From contig NZ_SMFV01000003.1 in NCBI RefSeq assembly GCF_004339575.1, forward strand, positions 62,001 to 126,000: a stretch of 64,000 bases of DNA, given 5' to 3'. Position 1 is the stretch's first letter. Each line of letters begins with the position of its first letter. Made by a program: the position numbers and the translations under genes. The stretch comes from Phorcysia thermohydrogeniphila. Its GTDB lineage: Bacteria > Aquificota > Aquificia > Desulfurobacteriales > Desulfurobacteriaceae. The notes beneath the pieces were generated by a model. The model ran no database searches, was not told the origin of the DNA, and saw only the letters and a program-made list of their open reading frames with translations. Below, in pieces: positions 34,593 through 44,276 of the stretch.

Positions 34593-35381
34593 CTAAATGA
34601 CCAACTTGATAGAAACCAAGAGCAGGAGGAGGGCAAAAGCTTTCCTTAGGAAGTGAGCATTAACTCTGTGAAGGATGTGCACCCCCAACTTGATACCGGG
34701 AACTGCCCCCAAAGCCGCTAAGAAAACAGCAGGAAGGTAAACAAGGCCTACTTGCCAGTCCAAAACTTCCTGTGTGGGGATTGCTGCGTAAAAACAGCCT
34801 CCAAGGAAAGCGTTGAAAAAAGAAACCGCCGACGCCAGAGCAACTACTTTCTCGGCAGGTCTTCTTGAAAAGGTAAAGAGAAGGGAGTTTATGACGATGC
34901 CCCCACCTATGCCAAGCATTGAGCTGAGGAAAGCCGAAAGGTAAACGGAAAGGGGAATCAAGACTTTTTCTTTGAGCTGGAGCTTAACCTCTGCTCTACC
35001 TTTAAGTAGCTTTAAACCCGTGGCTAAAAGGATAAAAGCAAAGCCTTTCTTAAGAAGAGAGGTCGGAAGATATGTGGAAGCTATCGTTCCACACGATACC
35101 CCTAAAGCTATCCAGACAAAAGTTCCCGCCAGCTCTTTCCAGTTGAGTCTTCCTCTTAAGAAGTGAAACCCGGAGGTAAAAAGCGCAACGGAAGTTATTA
35201 CGGCAAGACTTGTTCCAACAGAGAGCCTAACCGCTATATCCTCAGAAACGCCTAAGGAAGAAAAGAACCACCAGAAGAAAGGAACTAAGATAATTCCGCC
35301 ACCGATTCCAAACAGGCCAGCAGCAAAGCCCGATAGAGCTCCGAAGAAAAGCAACAAACCCCATAGAAAAACTTCTTCCAA
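34593..35381 (-). CDS. TSUP (TauE/SafE) family sulfur-compound exporter
   Basis: 262 residues, about eight membrane helices in two repeats, each starting with the family motif: GLFGIGGGIILVPFF near residue 22 and SMLGIGGGIVINSLLF near 155. TSUP proteins move sulfite, sulfonates or related anions. Placement 51 bases before the SQR-like gene fits sulfur metabolism; the substrate remains inferred. Confidence 0.88.
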   Translation of the reverse strand: MEEVFLWGLLLFFGALSGFAAGLFGIGGGIILVPFFWWFFSSLGVSEDIAVRLSVGTSLAVITSVALFTSGFHFLRGRLNWKELAGTFVWIALGVSCGTIASTYLPTSLLKKGFAFILLATGLKLLKGRAEVKLQLKEKVLIPLSVYLSAFLSSMLGIGGGIVINSLLFTFSRRPAEKVVALASAVSFFNAFLGGCFYAAIPTQEVLDWQVGLVYLPAVFLAALGAVPGIKLGVHILHRVNAHFLRKAFALLLLLVSIKLVI

Positions 35382-35384
35382 AAA

Positions 35385-35702
35385 CTACCTCACTTCCGAC
35401 TCTATCCAGTCAAGGTATGGTTTATAACCGGCCACAATAGGCACAGCTATTATTTCTGGAATCTCATAAGGATGCAAGTTCTTTATGGCCTCCTCTACTC
35501 GCTCGTAAAGCTTCTTCTTTGTTTTCGCTATGAGTATCCATTCCTGAGAGATTTCCTGTTTTCCTCTCCACCAGTACATACTCTCTATGGGACCAACAAT
35601 CTGGACGCAGGCTACAAGCAGGTGGTCAAGGAGTCTCTCCCCTATGCGCTCAGCATCCCTTTTAGTCGGTAGGGTCGTTACAACTTGAATGTATTTCTCC
35701 AT
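35385..35702 (-). CDS. cutA: CutA family protein
   Basis: 105 residues, standard length. LLVACVQIVGPIESMYWW and EWILIAKTK followed by HPYEIPEIIAVPI are diagnostic. CutA forms very stable trimers; it was linked to copper tolerance, though its biochemical role is unclear. GGAGG precedes the ATG. First gene of the unit with the TSUP and SQR-like genes. Confidence 0.95.
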   Translation of the reverse strand: MEKYIQVVTTLPTKRDAERIGERLLDHLLVACVQIVGPIESMYWWRGKQEISQEWILIAKTKKKLYERVEEAIKNLHPYEIPEIIAVPIVAGYKPYLDWIESEVR

Positions 35703-35776
35703 TTACACCTCCGACTTCTTATTCTGTATCTTTTCTGCAAATTTTAGGTTAAACAAAAATTCGCAAATGACAATAC

Positions 35777-37114
35777 TTACAGACGGGAAACTCTTTTCCA
35801 CAAAGCTAAATAGGTTAGAGCTCTCCAAACACTCTCTAACACCATAGCCCCCCACGGAACGTAAGGGGTTCTATAGAAGCTTAGGAGTAGTAAGGAAGGT
35901 ATCACTCTCACAATCCAGAAACTCAGAGTATTCACTACCAAAGGTAACTGGGTTTTTCCAAGCCCCCTGATAGCTCCCGACAGGACGAATGCTATAGCTA
36001 TAAGCGGCTGAGACAGAGCTATCATCCACAGGTAGCGAACAGCCCAGTAGACTACCTCCCTGTCGCCTGTGAAAAACTCCGTAAGCCATCGGGAAAACAG
36101 TCCCATAGAGAGGCCTAAGAACGTCATTATTGAAACTGCCAGAAGCAGAGTTGCCCTTACCCCCCTTTTAATCCCATCCCAGTTAACTGCACCAAAGTTC
36201 TGTCCAACTACGGTCGTCGCCACAAAGGAAAAAGCCATTCCGACAGCAAGGGAGAAAGACTCTACCCTTAATCCTATGTGAAAAGCAGCTAAGGCGGCCG
36301 TTCCACAGGTCGCGACAAGTCCAACGAAGAAGTTATAAGACAGCGTCATAACTATCTCTTCTAACCCTGCTGGAAACCCTACTTTTACGAGCTTTGAGAG
36401 ATTTTCAAGCCGAATTTCTACATCCTTTAGAGGATTTATCTGCTCCTCCTTTAAGAGAAAAGGAAGGTAGAAAAAGGCTGCAAGGCTCTCTGATATAGCA
36501 ACGGCCCAGCCGGCTCCCTCCACACCTAAAGCGGGAAACCCTAAAAGGCCGTAGATAAGAACTAAGGAAAGGGCAACGTTGAGAATACTTACAAAAAGCG
36601 TAGCGAAAAAGATAACTCTTGTCTTTCCAAGGCCGTTAAAACCTGCGTTAATTGCGTTAGTTATAAAGACAAGTGGAAGGAGAAGAAGTATTGGCCGGAG
36701 GTATTCTAAGGCAACGTCTATCACTCTATCGGGGGTTGAAAAGGAGGTAAGGAATAGGCGGAGGAGCTCCTCTCCCCAAAGGGTTACAGGGAGGGATATC
36801 ACTATTGAGAGAATGAAGCCGGCAAGCAGGATGCTACCTCCCCTCTTTCCAGCCCCTACTACTTGCGCAACAAGGACGTTTACGCCGGTGTAGACAACTT
36901 CCGTAGTTGCGTAAATGAGCCACAGGAGGGTTGACGCAAACCCTACCCCCGCAATAACTTCTTTACCCAGTGGAGACACTAAAAGAAGTGAAACAACGTT
37001 CTGAAAAGTGTAGAGCAGATTTGAAAGAAGGATGGGAACTGCAAGGTTTAGCACAGTCCTTAATACTTCCTTCTGAGAAGCCTCTTTTCTTATAAACCCC
37101 AAGGAGGTAGACAT
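35777..37114 (-). CDS. MATE family multidrug/metabolite exporter
   Basis: About 445 residues with twelve hydrophobic segments in two MatE halves (LNLAVPILLSNLLYTFQNVVS cut to its start VPILLSNLLY, and VGFPAGLEEIVMTLSYNF, with FSFVATTVVGQNFGA). It exchanges organic cations for protons or sodium. The start at 37114 is the ATG nearest the conserved part; it has only a weak ribosome site and lies nine bases from the start of the divergent acetyltransferase, so a somewhat later start is possible. The frame continues upstream but there only overlaps the acetyltransferase. Confidence 0.88.
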   Translation of the reverse strand: MSTSLGFIRKEASQKEVLRTVLNLAVPILLSNLLYTFQNVVSLLLVSPLGKEVIAGVGFASTLLWLIYATTEVVYTGVNVLVAQVVGAGKRGGSILLAGFILSIVISLPVTLWGEELLRLFLTSFSTPDRVIDVALEYLRPILLLLPLVFITNAINAGFNGLGKTRVIFFATLFVSILNVALSLVLIYGLLGFPALGVEGAGWAVAISESLAAFFYLPFLLKEEQINPLKDVEIRLENLSKLVKVGFPAGLEEIVMTLSYNFFVGLVATCGTAALAAFHIGLRVESFSLAVGMAFSFVATTVVGQNFGAVNWDGIKRGVRATLLLAVSIMTFLGLSMGLFSRWLTEFFTGDREVVYWAVRYLWMIALSQPLIAIAFVLSGAIRGLGKTQLPLVVNTLSFWIVRVIPSLLLLSFYRTPYVPWGAMVLESVWRALTYLALWKRVSRL

Positions 37115-37123
37115 AGAAACCCC

Positions 37124-37597
37124 ATGGAGAAGGTAAAGGTTGAAAGGTGGAAATTTATGGAGGATTTTAACTCTTTCTTCCCGATGCTTAGGGGAATGCT
37201 TGAGACCATTTACGGCTCTGCAGAAAAAGGACTCAGAATTTACTCTGAGCGCTACGACGCCATAAACTACTACAAAAACTACAGGGCAAGACCTCACTCC
37301 TACCTTCTCGTCGCAAAGAACGAAAAAGGGGAACCCATAGGCTTTCTCTACGCAAGGAGGAAGAAGAACCACACCTACCTATACGATATCTTCGTTAAGC
37401 CCGAATACCGGAAAAAGGGAGTTGCAAGGAAGCTAATCAGCACCTTAGAGGAGATGGCCGGAGGGCCTATTAGAGCAGATACCCACGCCGGAGCTCTCAA
37501 AGCATTCCAAAAACTCAACTTCAAGGTGCTAAAAGAGTACACAGAAGACGGAATAAAGTGGTATCTCATAGAAAAAGACCCTAACAAGGAGAAGTGA
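37124..37597 (+). CDS. GNAT family N-acetyltransferase
   Basis: 157 residues. The acetyl-CoA-binding motif A is visible as [20 protein letters not shown] (about 85-104), with GFLYARR strand before it. Substrate unknown. The best ribosome site (AAGGAGG, 37101-37107) is 16 bases from this ATG; an ATG at 37157 with GGTGG ahead would remove 11 residues. Stop codon overlaps the nfo start by one base. Confidence 0.82.
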   Translation: MEKVKVERWKFMEDFNSFFPMLRGMLETIYGSAEKGLRIYSERYDAINYYKNYRARPHSYLLVAKNEKGEPIGFLYARRKKNHTYLYDIFVKPEYRKKGVARKLISTLEEMAGGPIRADTHAGALKAFQKLNFKVLKEYTEDGIKWYLIEKDPNKEK

Positions 37598-38442
37598 TGA
37601 AGTTCGTCGGTGCACACGTTAGCACAGCGGGAGGAGTCTTTAACGCTCCCTTAAACGCCAAAAACATAGGTGCAAAGGCCTTTGCACTTTTTACAAAGAA
37701 CCAGAGACAGTGGAAAGCAAAACCCCTAACAGAGGAAGCGGTAAAGAAATTCAAGAACAACCTTAAAGAGGTAGGAATCTCCCCTAAATACGTTTTACCC
37801 CACGACAGCTACTTAATAAACCTTGGACACCCTGAAGAGGAGAAGAGGAGAAAGTCCATTGAAGCCTTCGTTGACGAAGTTGAAAGGTGCTATCAACTTG
37901 GGCTTAAGTACCTCAACTTCCACCCCGGAAGTCACCTACGGAAAGTCTCTGAAAAAGAGTGCCTGCGCATCATAGCCGACTCCATAAACGAGATACTCGG
38001 CAGGACAAAAGACGTCATATTAGTCCTTGAAAACACGGCAGGTCAGGGCTCAAACGTAGGGTATAGGTTTGAACACTTGGCAGAGATTATTGAAATGGTG
38101 GAGGATAAATCAAGAATCGGCGTCTGCCTTGACACCTGCCACATGTTCGCAGCAGGCTACGACATAAGGACAGAACCGGCCTACTTAAAGACGATGGAAG
38201 AGTTTGACAGCATCGTCGGCTTTAAGTACTTAAAAGGAATGCACCTAAACGATGCAAAATCTTCATTTGGCAGTAGGGTTGATAGACACCAGTCTATCGG
38301 TAAAGGAAACATAGGTCTTGAAGCTTTCAGGCTGATAATGAACGACCCAAGACTTGATGATATTCCCTTAATCCTTGAAACCCCAGACCCTTCAATCTGG
38401 GCAGAGGAGATAAAGCTTCTCTACTCACTTGTAGAAAAGTAA
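37597..38442 (+). CDS. nfo: Endonuclease IV (AP endonuclease)
   Basis: 281 residues from ATG 37597 after [20 protein letters not shown] at the start, [32 protein letters not shown] and [20 protein letters not shown] provide the three-zinc site ligands. It cuts DNA at abasic sites in base-excision repair. A bidirectional hairpin follows directly. Confidence 0.96.
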   Translation: MKFVGAHVSTAGGVFNAPLNAKNIGAKAFALFTKNQRQWKAKPLTEEAVKKFKNNLKEVGISPKYVLPHDSYLINLGHPEEEKRRKSIEAFVDEVERCYQLGLKYLNFHPGSHLRKVSEKECLRIIADSINEILGRTKDVILVLENTAGQGSNVGYRFEHLAEIIEMVEDKSRIGVCLDTCHMFAAGYDIRTEPAYLKTMEEFDSIVGFKYLKGMHLNDAKSSFGSRVDRHQSIGKGNIGLEAFRLIMNDPRLDDIPLILETPDPSIWAEEIKLLYSLVEK

Positions 38443-38443
38443 T

Positions 38444-38468
38444 CCCCTCCCAAAAAAAGCGGGAGGGG
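38444..38468. terminator. Hairpin terminator between nfo and btuB
   Basis: CCCCTCCC and GGGAGGGG separated by AAAAAAAGC, directly after the nfo stop and 12 bases before the end of the opposing btuB-like gene. It can serve both strands; T-tracts are weak. Confidence 0.7.
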
Positions 38469-38480
38469 TTAATTAATGGG

Positions 38481-40391
38481 CTACTTAAAGGAGACTTCAA
38501 GGCCTGCGAAGAGAGCTCTACCCATAGTGTTGTAACCGTAAGCAAGCTCGTAGTCTTTGTCCGTTAGGTTAATGCCTTTAAGGTAAAAGTTAACCCTGTC
38601 GTTAAGCTGGTAGGAGGCGTAGCAGTTGTAAGTCGTAAAAGGAGATAGAGAAACGTACTGGTTAGAAGAAAAATCTTTATCTTTCCTTGAGCTATAGTGT
38701 TCTCCCCAGAAGGAGAACTTAAAGTCTCCATGTTTAATGTTGAATCCGAAAACGTAACTATCTTCTGGTCTTCTCAGAACGAAAGCATCATCCCCACTTA
38801 GTCGTTGGTGAGTATAGCTACCAAATACGTCTAACTCCCGTAAAACCTTAAAGGAAAGCTTCACCTCCATCCCTTCGGTAATTCCTTTATTTGCATTCTG
38901 ATACTTTGGATCTGCCGAGCTATCATACACAATGGGATCCCAAATATGGTTCTTGAAATAATTTGCCTCAATTTCTCCTTTAACAACTAAAAGTTGCTGC
39001 TTAACTCCTAAAATCCAATTTTCACTTGTTTCAGCTCTTAAATGTGGATTTCCCAAAACAGTCTCTCCCCATGGAAAAACTGAAACAGCATATAACTGAT
39101 AGGGCGATGGAGCTCTAAATCCAGTTCCGTATTGTCCCTTAAGAGTTGTTCTTGTTTGTCTGACAGTGTAAACAGTGGAAATTTTGTATGTAGTTTTCGC
39201 TCCAAATTGGCTATGAAAATCCCTTCTTAAAGCCAAAGTGGTATGCAAGTTATAGTAATTAGAATGAACTTCTCCAAAAATAGAACGTGTATAAAGGCGT
39301 CCTTCAGCCTTTATGCTTGTTCCCCACGAAGGATAGTCTCCACTAAAGTCACCAATCTCTTGTTTATAGCTAAAACCAGAAGTAAAAATCAGGCTATCCT
39401 GAAAATAATATGCTAATTGCACAGAAGCATATCTCGTAATCCCTGTGTAATCCCCCTCTCCCGAGGAATCTATGGCAGTCCTTTCCTCTTTATTATTTCC
39501 GAAATTTGCTGTTATAAGTAAGGAATCGGTCAAAGCAGAATCAACCTTAATATTTGCAAAGTAGTTATAGTAAGTAGTATATGTATCAGAGTAAGGTTCA
39601 CAACCTATGAGAGCCCAAGTTGTCGGATCATACTCACATTTTGCACTATCATATTCTGCTTTACCATCCTTCAGTCTAAAGCTACCTCTTATCTTTGTAA
39701 ATTCATTAAGGTTCCAACCATAACTGAACCAAGCAGTTCTGTAATTATAGCCATCGTTATCTGGATCATAAGTAAAAATTCCAGCCTTATTGTTTGTAGC
39801 ACTAAAACCATTCGTTTTAAAGTTCTCTACCGAGAATAATAAGTAACCGTCATTAAACTTTAAAGAAGAAAAAACATTTTCCTTAAAAGTTTCGTACTTT
39901 CCACCCTCAAATCCAAACTTAAACTCATTTTTCTTAGGTTTTTTAGTAATAATGTTAATTACACCAGCAATAGCCTCAGAACCATAAAGGGCTCCTTGAG
40001 CTCCCTTAAGAACTTCTATTCTCTCTACGTTATTTAAGTCTATGTAGGCAAAATTAGCCTGAGAATCAACATTACTTGGATCGTTTATCGGTACTCCATC
40101 TATCATAACGAGAATATGTTTTGTTGGAAGTCCAAGCATATAAACACTTGTTGTCTGTCCAAAACCACCGTTTGAACTTATATGAATCCCCGCGACATAC
40201 TTCAGAACATCTGTAATACTTGTAAAACCATACTTCTTAATCTTTTCCTCCGTAATAATCTCAACGTCATCTCCAACGTGCTCTACCGGGACTTCAACCC
40301 TTGTGGCAGTTACCTGAATTTCGGGAACTTCTCCGGCAAAAGCCGTTGTCGCTGTAAGTAACGTAGTTAGAAGAATCAGGCTCTTCCTCAC
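38481..40391 (-). CDS. btuB: TonB-dependent receptor, BtuB-like (cobalamin)
   Basis: 636 residues. Signal peptide MRKSLILLTTLLTATTAFA, then a TonB-box-like EIQVTATRVE, plug domain (KYGFTSITDVLKYVAGI, VMIDGVPINDP, IERIEVLKGAQGALYGSEAIAG) and a beta-barrel ending in an aromatic residue (LEVSFK). It is last in the operon under the cobalamin riboswitch, which supports a B12 or corrinoid substrate. Codons in the barrel are more A/T-rich than the neighbours, common for surface proteins under diversifying selection. Confidence 0.92.
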   Translation of the reverse strand: MRKSLILLTTLLTATTAFAGEVPEIQVTATRVEVPVEHVGDDVEIITEEKIKKYGFTSITDVLKYVAGIHISSNGGFGQTTSVYMLGLPTKHILVMIDGVPINDPSNVDSQANFAYIDLNNVERIEVLKGAQGALYGSEAIAGVINIITKKPKKNEFKFGFEGGKYETFKENVFSSLKFNDGYLLFSVENFKTNGFSATNNKAGIFTYDPDNDGYNYRTAWFSYGWNLNEFTKIRGSFRLKDGKAEYDSAKCEYDPTTWALIGCEPYSDTYTTYYNYFANIKVDSALTDSLLITANFGNNKEERTAIDSSGEGDYTGITRYASVQLAYYFQDSLIFTSGFSYKQEIGDFSGDYPSWGTSIKAEGRLYTRSIFGEVHSNYYNLHTTLALRRDFHSQFGAKTTYKISTVYTVRQTRTTLKGQYGTGFRAPSPYQLYAVSVFPWGETVLGNPHLRAETSENWILGVKQQLLVVKGEIEANYFKNHIWDPIVYDSSADPKYQNANKGITEGMEVKLSFKVLRELDVFGSYTHQRLSGDDAFVLRRPEDSYVFGFNIKHGDFKFSFWGEHYSSRKDKDFSSNQYVSLSPFTTYNCYASYQLNDRVNFYLKGINLTDKDYELAYGYNTMGRALFAGLEVSFK

Positions 40392-40395
40392 TCTC

Positions 40396-41115
40396 TCACC
40401 TCCTCAAAAGTGGTTTTATGAAAGTTTCTCCTGAGACATGAACGACTCTAAGTTTTGTGTCATAAAGGTTCTCAAGGTTCTTAAGGAAGGTTTCTCTATC
40501 ACCGTAAAAGAGGAGCTCCCCCCCTTTAAGCCCCAAAAAGACATCACAAACGTCAAGGAGAAAGTTAACGTCGTGGGCAGTTACAAGAACTATTTTTCCT
40601 CTCTCTTTAAGCTCCAGTATTATCTCGGCAAGGAGGGGTAGAACCTCTACATCAAGGAATGCAGCAGGCTCATCAAAGAGGTAAATTTCAGGGTCTATAA
40701 GCAAAAGCCTTGCTATAAAGACCTTTACCTTTTCACCACCACTTAAAAGCCTAAATGCTCTACTCCTTAAATGGAGAATACCTACCCTTTGCAGAGCTCC
40801 CTCTAAAGCCTCTCTTTCTACCCTAAAGGGGATAGAGGCTGTAAGGAGCTCCTCAACCGTGAATGGAAAGAGAACCTCTATACTCTGTGGAAGGTAATTT
40901 ACGAGCTTAATCCTCTGCTTTAATGGAAGGTTTCCTATCTCTCTTCCATTCCAGTTAATACGGCCACTATAATGGTAATACCCTCCTAAGCACTTAAGGA
41001 GCGTCGTCTTTCCTGCACCGTTCTTCCCTGCAAGGCCAACGACAGTAGCGGACTCCACAGAGAAGGTGATTCCCCTGAGGATATCCTTGAAGCTAAGGTT
41101 TTTAACTTCTAACAA
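40396..41115 (-). CDS. btuD: ABC transporter ATP-binding protein (BtuD/FecE type)
   Basis: 239 residues from TTG 41115, with GGAGG seven bases ahead; an upstream frame extension has no support. Walker A GLAGKNGAGKTT, signature LLSGGEKVKV (SGGE in place of SGGQ), Walker B IYLFDEPA, and the switch histidine in VTAHDV. It powers uptake of cobalamin through the permease encoded just upstream, overlapping its end by 14 bases. Confidence 0.93.
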   Translation of the reverse strand: MLEVKNLSFKDILRGITFSVESATVVGLAGKNGAGKTTLLKCLGGYYHYSGRINWNGREIGNLPLKQRIKLVNYLPQSIEVLFPFTVEELLTASIPFRVEREALEGALQRVGILHLRSRAFRLLSGGEKVKVFIARLLLIDPEIYLFDEPAAFLDVEVLPLLAEIILELKERGKIVLVTAHDVNFLLDVCDVFLGLKGGELLFYGDRETFLKNLENLYDTKLRVVHVSGETFIKPLLRR

Positions 41116-42019
41116 GAGAGAACCTCCACAGGATATAGAGGAAGGCCGGAACGCCAATAAGGGAAGCAACTACTCCAACGGGTAGAACCGTTGGGTAGAT
41201 TACGTTTCTGGCAATCGCCTGTGAGAAAATGAGGAGAGCTCCTCCTGCCAAAAAGGAAACCGGTAAGAGCTCCCTGTGCACCCTAAACCCTAAGAACCTT
41301 ACAGCGTGGGGAACTACTATCCCGACAAAGCCGACTATTCCCGTCTTGGCGACAAAGACAGAAACAACGGCAGAAGTCAGGGCTAAGAGGAAAACACCTT
41401 CCTTCCTGAACTGAACGCCGGAAAAGTAGGAGAGCTCCTCACCTAAGGAAAGGGCGTCAACTTCCCTTGAGAAAGGTAAAAGCAGTAAAAGAAGGGCAAG
41501 CGATAGGAGTAAGAGTAAGAAGGCCTCCTTAATGCTTACAGGAGGAATAAATCCGAGGGTAAAGTAAATCGCCTCCTGCAAAGAGAGCGTCGGAATAACG
41601 GCGTAGGCAAAGAAAACACAGGCAGAAAGGAAGGCGTTTACACCAACTCCAAAAAGTAAGACCCTGAGGCTATCGTGAAAGGCAAGGGAAACAAGAAGCA
41701 AAAGTAGGATAGTGGCCATTCCTCCCATAAGTGCAAAAATCTCCAAGTTGCCGTTCAGTACCGTGCCGAGAGTCGCCCCAAAAGCTCCTCCGGCAGAAAC
41801 TCCAAGTATGTAAGGGTCTGCCAGAGGATTTCGGAGGACTCCCTGATAGATACACCCTCCCACCCCTAGGAGTCCTCCGAATGAAAGGGCTAAAAGGAGC
41901 TCCGGCAGACGAATATCAAGAAGTATCTCCCTACCACCTTCCGGTAAGTTCCAAAAAAGTAGTAAAGCCGAGCTTAAAAGGAGAGCTCCCACTAAGCCAA
42001 CTATCCCCGCTTTTCGCAA
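41102..42019 (-). CDS. btuC: FecCD/BtuC family ABC permease
   Basis: 305 residues, about nine to ten membrane helices. RLPELLLALSFGGLLGVGGCIYQGVLRNPLADPYILGVSAG in shortened form (GVLRNPLADPYILGVSAG) is the diagnostic stretch, plus GIVGFVGIVVPH. Moves cobalamin across the inner membrane. Start overlaps the btuF stop by 19 bases. Confidence 0.94.
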   Translation of the reverse strand: MRKAGIVGLVGALLLSSALLLFWNLPEGGREILLDIRLPELLLALSFGGLLGVGGCIYQGVLRNPLADPYILGVSAGGAFGATLGTVLNGNLEIFALMGGMATILLLLLVSLAFHDSLRVLLFGVGVNAFLSACVFFAYAVIPTLSLQEAIYFTLGFIPPVSIKEAFLLLLLSLALLLLLLPFSREVDALSLGEELSYFSGVQFRKEGVFLLALTSAVVSVFVAKTGIVGFVGIVVPHAVRFLGFRVHRELLPVSFLAGGALLIFSQAIARNVIYPTVLPVGVVASLIGVPAFLYILWRFSLVRS

Positions 42020-42765
42020 AGCTTTCTCTCCAGAACTTCTAATCCTTCCAATACTTTTGGGCTTGGATGGAGAAACACGTTCGGGTCAACCTCTAAACTC
42101 TTTATCCCGAAACGGCTGAAAAAGCTCTTAGCGTCTTCCGGATCTTTTAGGGCAAGGATTACAAGTGAAGGCTTCTCGGTTAAGAAAAACTCTAAGGAGA
42201 GAGCTCCAAAGGAAACGTCAGGAATAACCTTAGCTCCTGCTCTCTCAAGTATCTCTCCCAAGTAACTCCTCTTTCCGGCTACGTACAAAGGCCTAAAGGA
42301 GATTAAAAAGGTTACTTTCTGACCACCTATACAGCTTTTAAGCCTCTCGGTTTTCTCCCTTAAGAGCTTTAAGAACTCTTCCTTTTTCTCCTTGCCGTCT
42401 TTCCCTACTAAATTCCCAACTTCCTCTATGGCCTTTTCTATATCGCTTAAGGCGACGAGCCTAAAAACGTAAACCTTTATGCCGTAAGAAGAGAGCTTTT
42501 CAAGGAGAGCTCTCGGTGTAAGCGTTGTGGCAATAACTGCATCTGGATGTAGGGAGATAATCTTCTCAAGGGAAGGGTTCACAATTCCACCAACCCGTTC
42601 AACCCTCTTAGGAACGGAACAGAATACCGTTGCTCCCTTTAACTTCTCAGAAGCCCCGACGAAAAAGACTACTTCCGTGAGGGCTGGAGAGAGAGAAACT
42701 ACCCTGTCAAAACCGTAGGCTACACTGCTTAAGAGAAAAAACAAAAAAAGGACAATACTCCTCAT
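42001..42765 (-). CDS. btuF: Cobalamin periplasmic binding protein (BtuF-like)
   Basis: 254 residues. Signal peptide (MRSIVLFLFFLLSSVAYG), RVVSLSPALTEVVFFVGASEKLKG in shortened form (SLSPALTEVVFFVG) and VGGIVNPSLEKIISLHPDAV define the type III binding protein of B12/siderophore importers. GGGAGGAAAG precedes the ATG, right after the regulatory hairpin of the riboswitch. First gene of the operon. Confidence 0.93.
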   Translation of the reverse strand: MRSIVLFLFFLLSSVAYGFDRVVSLSPALTEVVFFVGASEKLKGATVFCSVPKRVERVGGIVNPSLEKIISLHPDAVIATTLTPRALLEKLSSYGIKVYVFRLVALSDIEKAIEEVGNLVGKDGKEKKEEFLKLLREKTERLKSCIGGQKVTFLISFRPLYVAGKRSYLGEILERAGAKVIPDVSFGALSLEFFLTEKPSLVILALKDPEDAKSFFSRFGIKSLEVDPNVFLHPSPKVLEGLEVLERKLCEKRG

Positions 42766-42774
42766 CTTTCCTCC

Positions 42775-42798
42775 CTGCCCTGAACCCCCGCAGGGCAG
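42775..42798 (-). promoter_or_regulatory. Expression-platform hairpin of the cobalamin riboswitch
   Basis: On the minus strand CTGCCCTG, loop CGGGGGTT, CAGGGCAG; the 3' arm abuts the btuF ribosome site GGGAGG. No T-tract follows, so control of translation is more likely than termination. Confidence 0.6.
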
Positions 42799-42808
42799 AA
42801 AGAGAGTT

Positions 42809-42972
42809 CGCGCAGGCCGGTCTCCCGGCTCGCAGGGTTTTAACGGACTTTAACCTTCCCAGAAGGGGAGCTCCTCACCCGACCCTTCCAGTGGCCAAAG
42901 CCCTTTTTGTTCCCTGCTCACGGTTGCGGGGACAGCGCCGGACTTTCACCGGACTTCCCGTTCACCTGCGCG
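42809..42972 (-). promoter_or_regulatory. Cobalamin riboswitch aptamer
   Basis: P1 is formed by CGCGCAGG (42972-42965, 5' side) and CCTGCGCG (42816-42809). Between them lie GGGAAGTCCGGTGAAAGTCC and GGCGCTGTCCCCGCAACCGTGA, both standard cobalamin-aptamer cores, and near the end the B12 box GCCGGGAGACCGGCCTGCG (42829-42811). It sits 44 bases before btuF and should repress uptake when cobalamin is plentiful. Confidence 0.95.
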
Positions 42973-43043
42973 GGCGCTATTTTAGCAAATAGACAACTTA
43001 GTTATAATTTCAGACTACTCCAGCTTCAATCGCGGAGAAGAGG

Positions 43044-44261
43044 ATGCCCAAGTTCCAGTTTGCAAGGATAGACAGACTTCCACCCTACGTGTTCGCCGTC
43101 GTAAACGACCTAAAGACCAAGCTGAGAAGGGCAGGCGAGGACATCGTTGATCTCGGAATGGGTAACCCAGACCTTCCTACGCCCCAGCACATCGTTGATA
43201 AGCTCTGTGAGGCTGCCCAGAACCCTAAGAACCACAGGTATTCACAGACAAAAGGACTCTACAGGCTAAGGGAGGCTTTAGCCCTCTGGTATAAGAGGAA
43301 GTACAACGTAGACCTTGACCCCGAAACAGAGGTCATAACTACCATAGGCTCTAAAGAAGGTCTTGCCCACTTAGCGTTAACCCTCATAAATCCCGGGGAC
43401 GTTGCAATCGTTCCAAGTCCTGCTTACCCCATTCACCCTTACTCAATCATCATAGCCGGTGGAGACGTAAGGAGCGTTCCCCTCTTTACAGACGACGTCT
43501 TTGACGAGGAAGCCTTCTTTGAATCAATCGTCAAGGCCTACAAGGAGAGCTGGCCAAGGCCTAAGGTTCTCATCCTCAACTTTCCCCACAACCCGACAAC
43601 TGCCTGCGTAAGCCTTAAATTCTTTGAAAAGGTCGTTGACTTTGCAAAGGAGAACAACCTGATAGTTATTCAGGACATTGCCTACGCCGAGATTTCCTTT
43701 GACGGTTACGTTCCACCGAGCATACTTCAGGTTAAGGACGCAAAAGAAGTTGCCGTTGAGTTCTACTCTCTCTCAAAAACATACTCAATGGCCGGCTGGA
43801 GGGTAGGCTTTGCAGCCGGAAATAAAGAAATCATCCACGCCCTCTACAGGATGAAGAGTTACCTTGACTACGGTATGTTCCAGCCGATACAAATCGCTGC
43901 AATTATAGCTCTAAAGGGCGACCAGTCCTGTGTTGAGGAGTACAGGAAAATCTACGAGCGCCGAAGGGACGTCCTCGTTGAGGGACTAAACAGAATCGGT
44001 TGGAAAGTTGAGAAGCCCAAATCTACAATGTTTGTCTGGGCAAAAATCCCGGAGCAGTTTCAATCAATGGGCTCTCTTGAGTTTGCAAAGATGCTCCTCC
44101 TTGACGGTAAAGTTGCCGTCTCTCCCGGTATAGGCTTTGGAGAGTACGGGGATAAGTACGTAAGGTTTGCACTCGTTGAGAACGAGCTCAGGATAAAGCA
44201 GGCCGTCAGGGGAATAAAGAGAGCCTTTGAGAAGTACGGCCTAAGGAATATTAAGGTTTAA
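43044..44261 (+). CDS. alaC: Glutamate-pyruvate aminotransferase AlaC
   Basis: 405 residues, class I PLP enzyme. [15 protein letters not shown] and [14 protein letters not shown] at the start match AlaC closely; PHNPTT (181-186) and the PLP lysine K245 in [12 protein letters not shown] complete the site. It makes alanine from pyruvate. The related LL-diaminopimelate aminotransferase is an alternative, but the N-terminus favours AlaC. hom follows after 15 bases. Confidence 0.88.
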   Translation: MPKFQFARIDRLPPYVFAVVNDLKTKLRRAGEDIVDLGMGNPDLPTPQHIVDKLCEAAQNPKNHRYSQTKGLYRLREALALWYKRKYNVDLDPETEVITTIGSKEGLAHLALTLINPGDVAIVPSPAYPIHPYSIIIAGGDVRSVPLFTDDVFDEEAFFESIVKAYKESWPRPKVLILNFPHNPTTACVSLKFFEKVVDFAKENNLIVIQDIAYAEISFDGYVPPSILQVKDAKEVAVEFYSLSKTYSMAGWRVGFAAGNKEIIHALYRMKSYLDYGMFQPIQIAAIIALKGDQSCVEEYRKIYERRRDVLVEGLNRIGWKVEKPKSTMFVWAKIPEQFQSMGSLEFAKMLLLDGKVAVSPGIGFGEYGDKYVRFALVENELRIKQAVRGIKRAFEKYGLRNIKV

Positions 44262-44276
44262 TTTTTGGAGGGGAGC

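Noticed and set aside
37115-37372. N-terminal extension of the MATE exporter by 86 residues
   Set aside because: It overlaps the whole front of the divergent acetyltransferase gene, is not hydrophobic in the MATE pattern and is not part of the family.
42841-42905. Separate terminator within the region between btuF and alaC
   Set aside because: These hairpins belong to the cobalamin aptamer.
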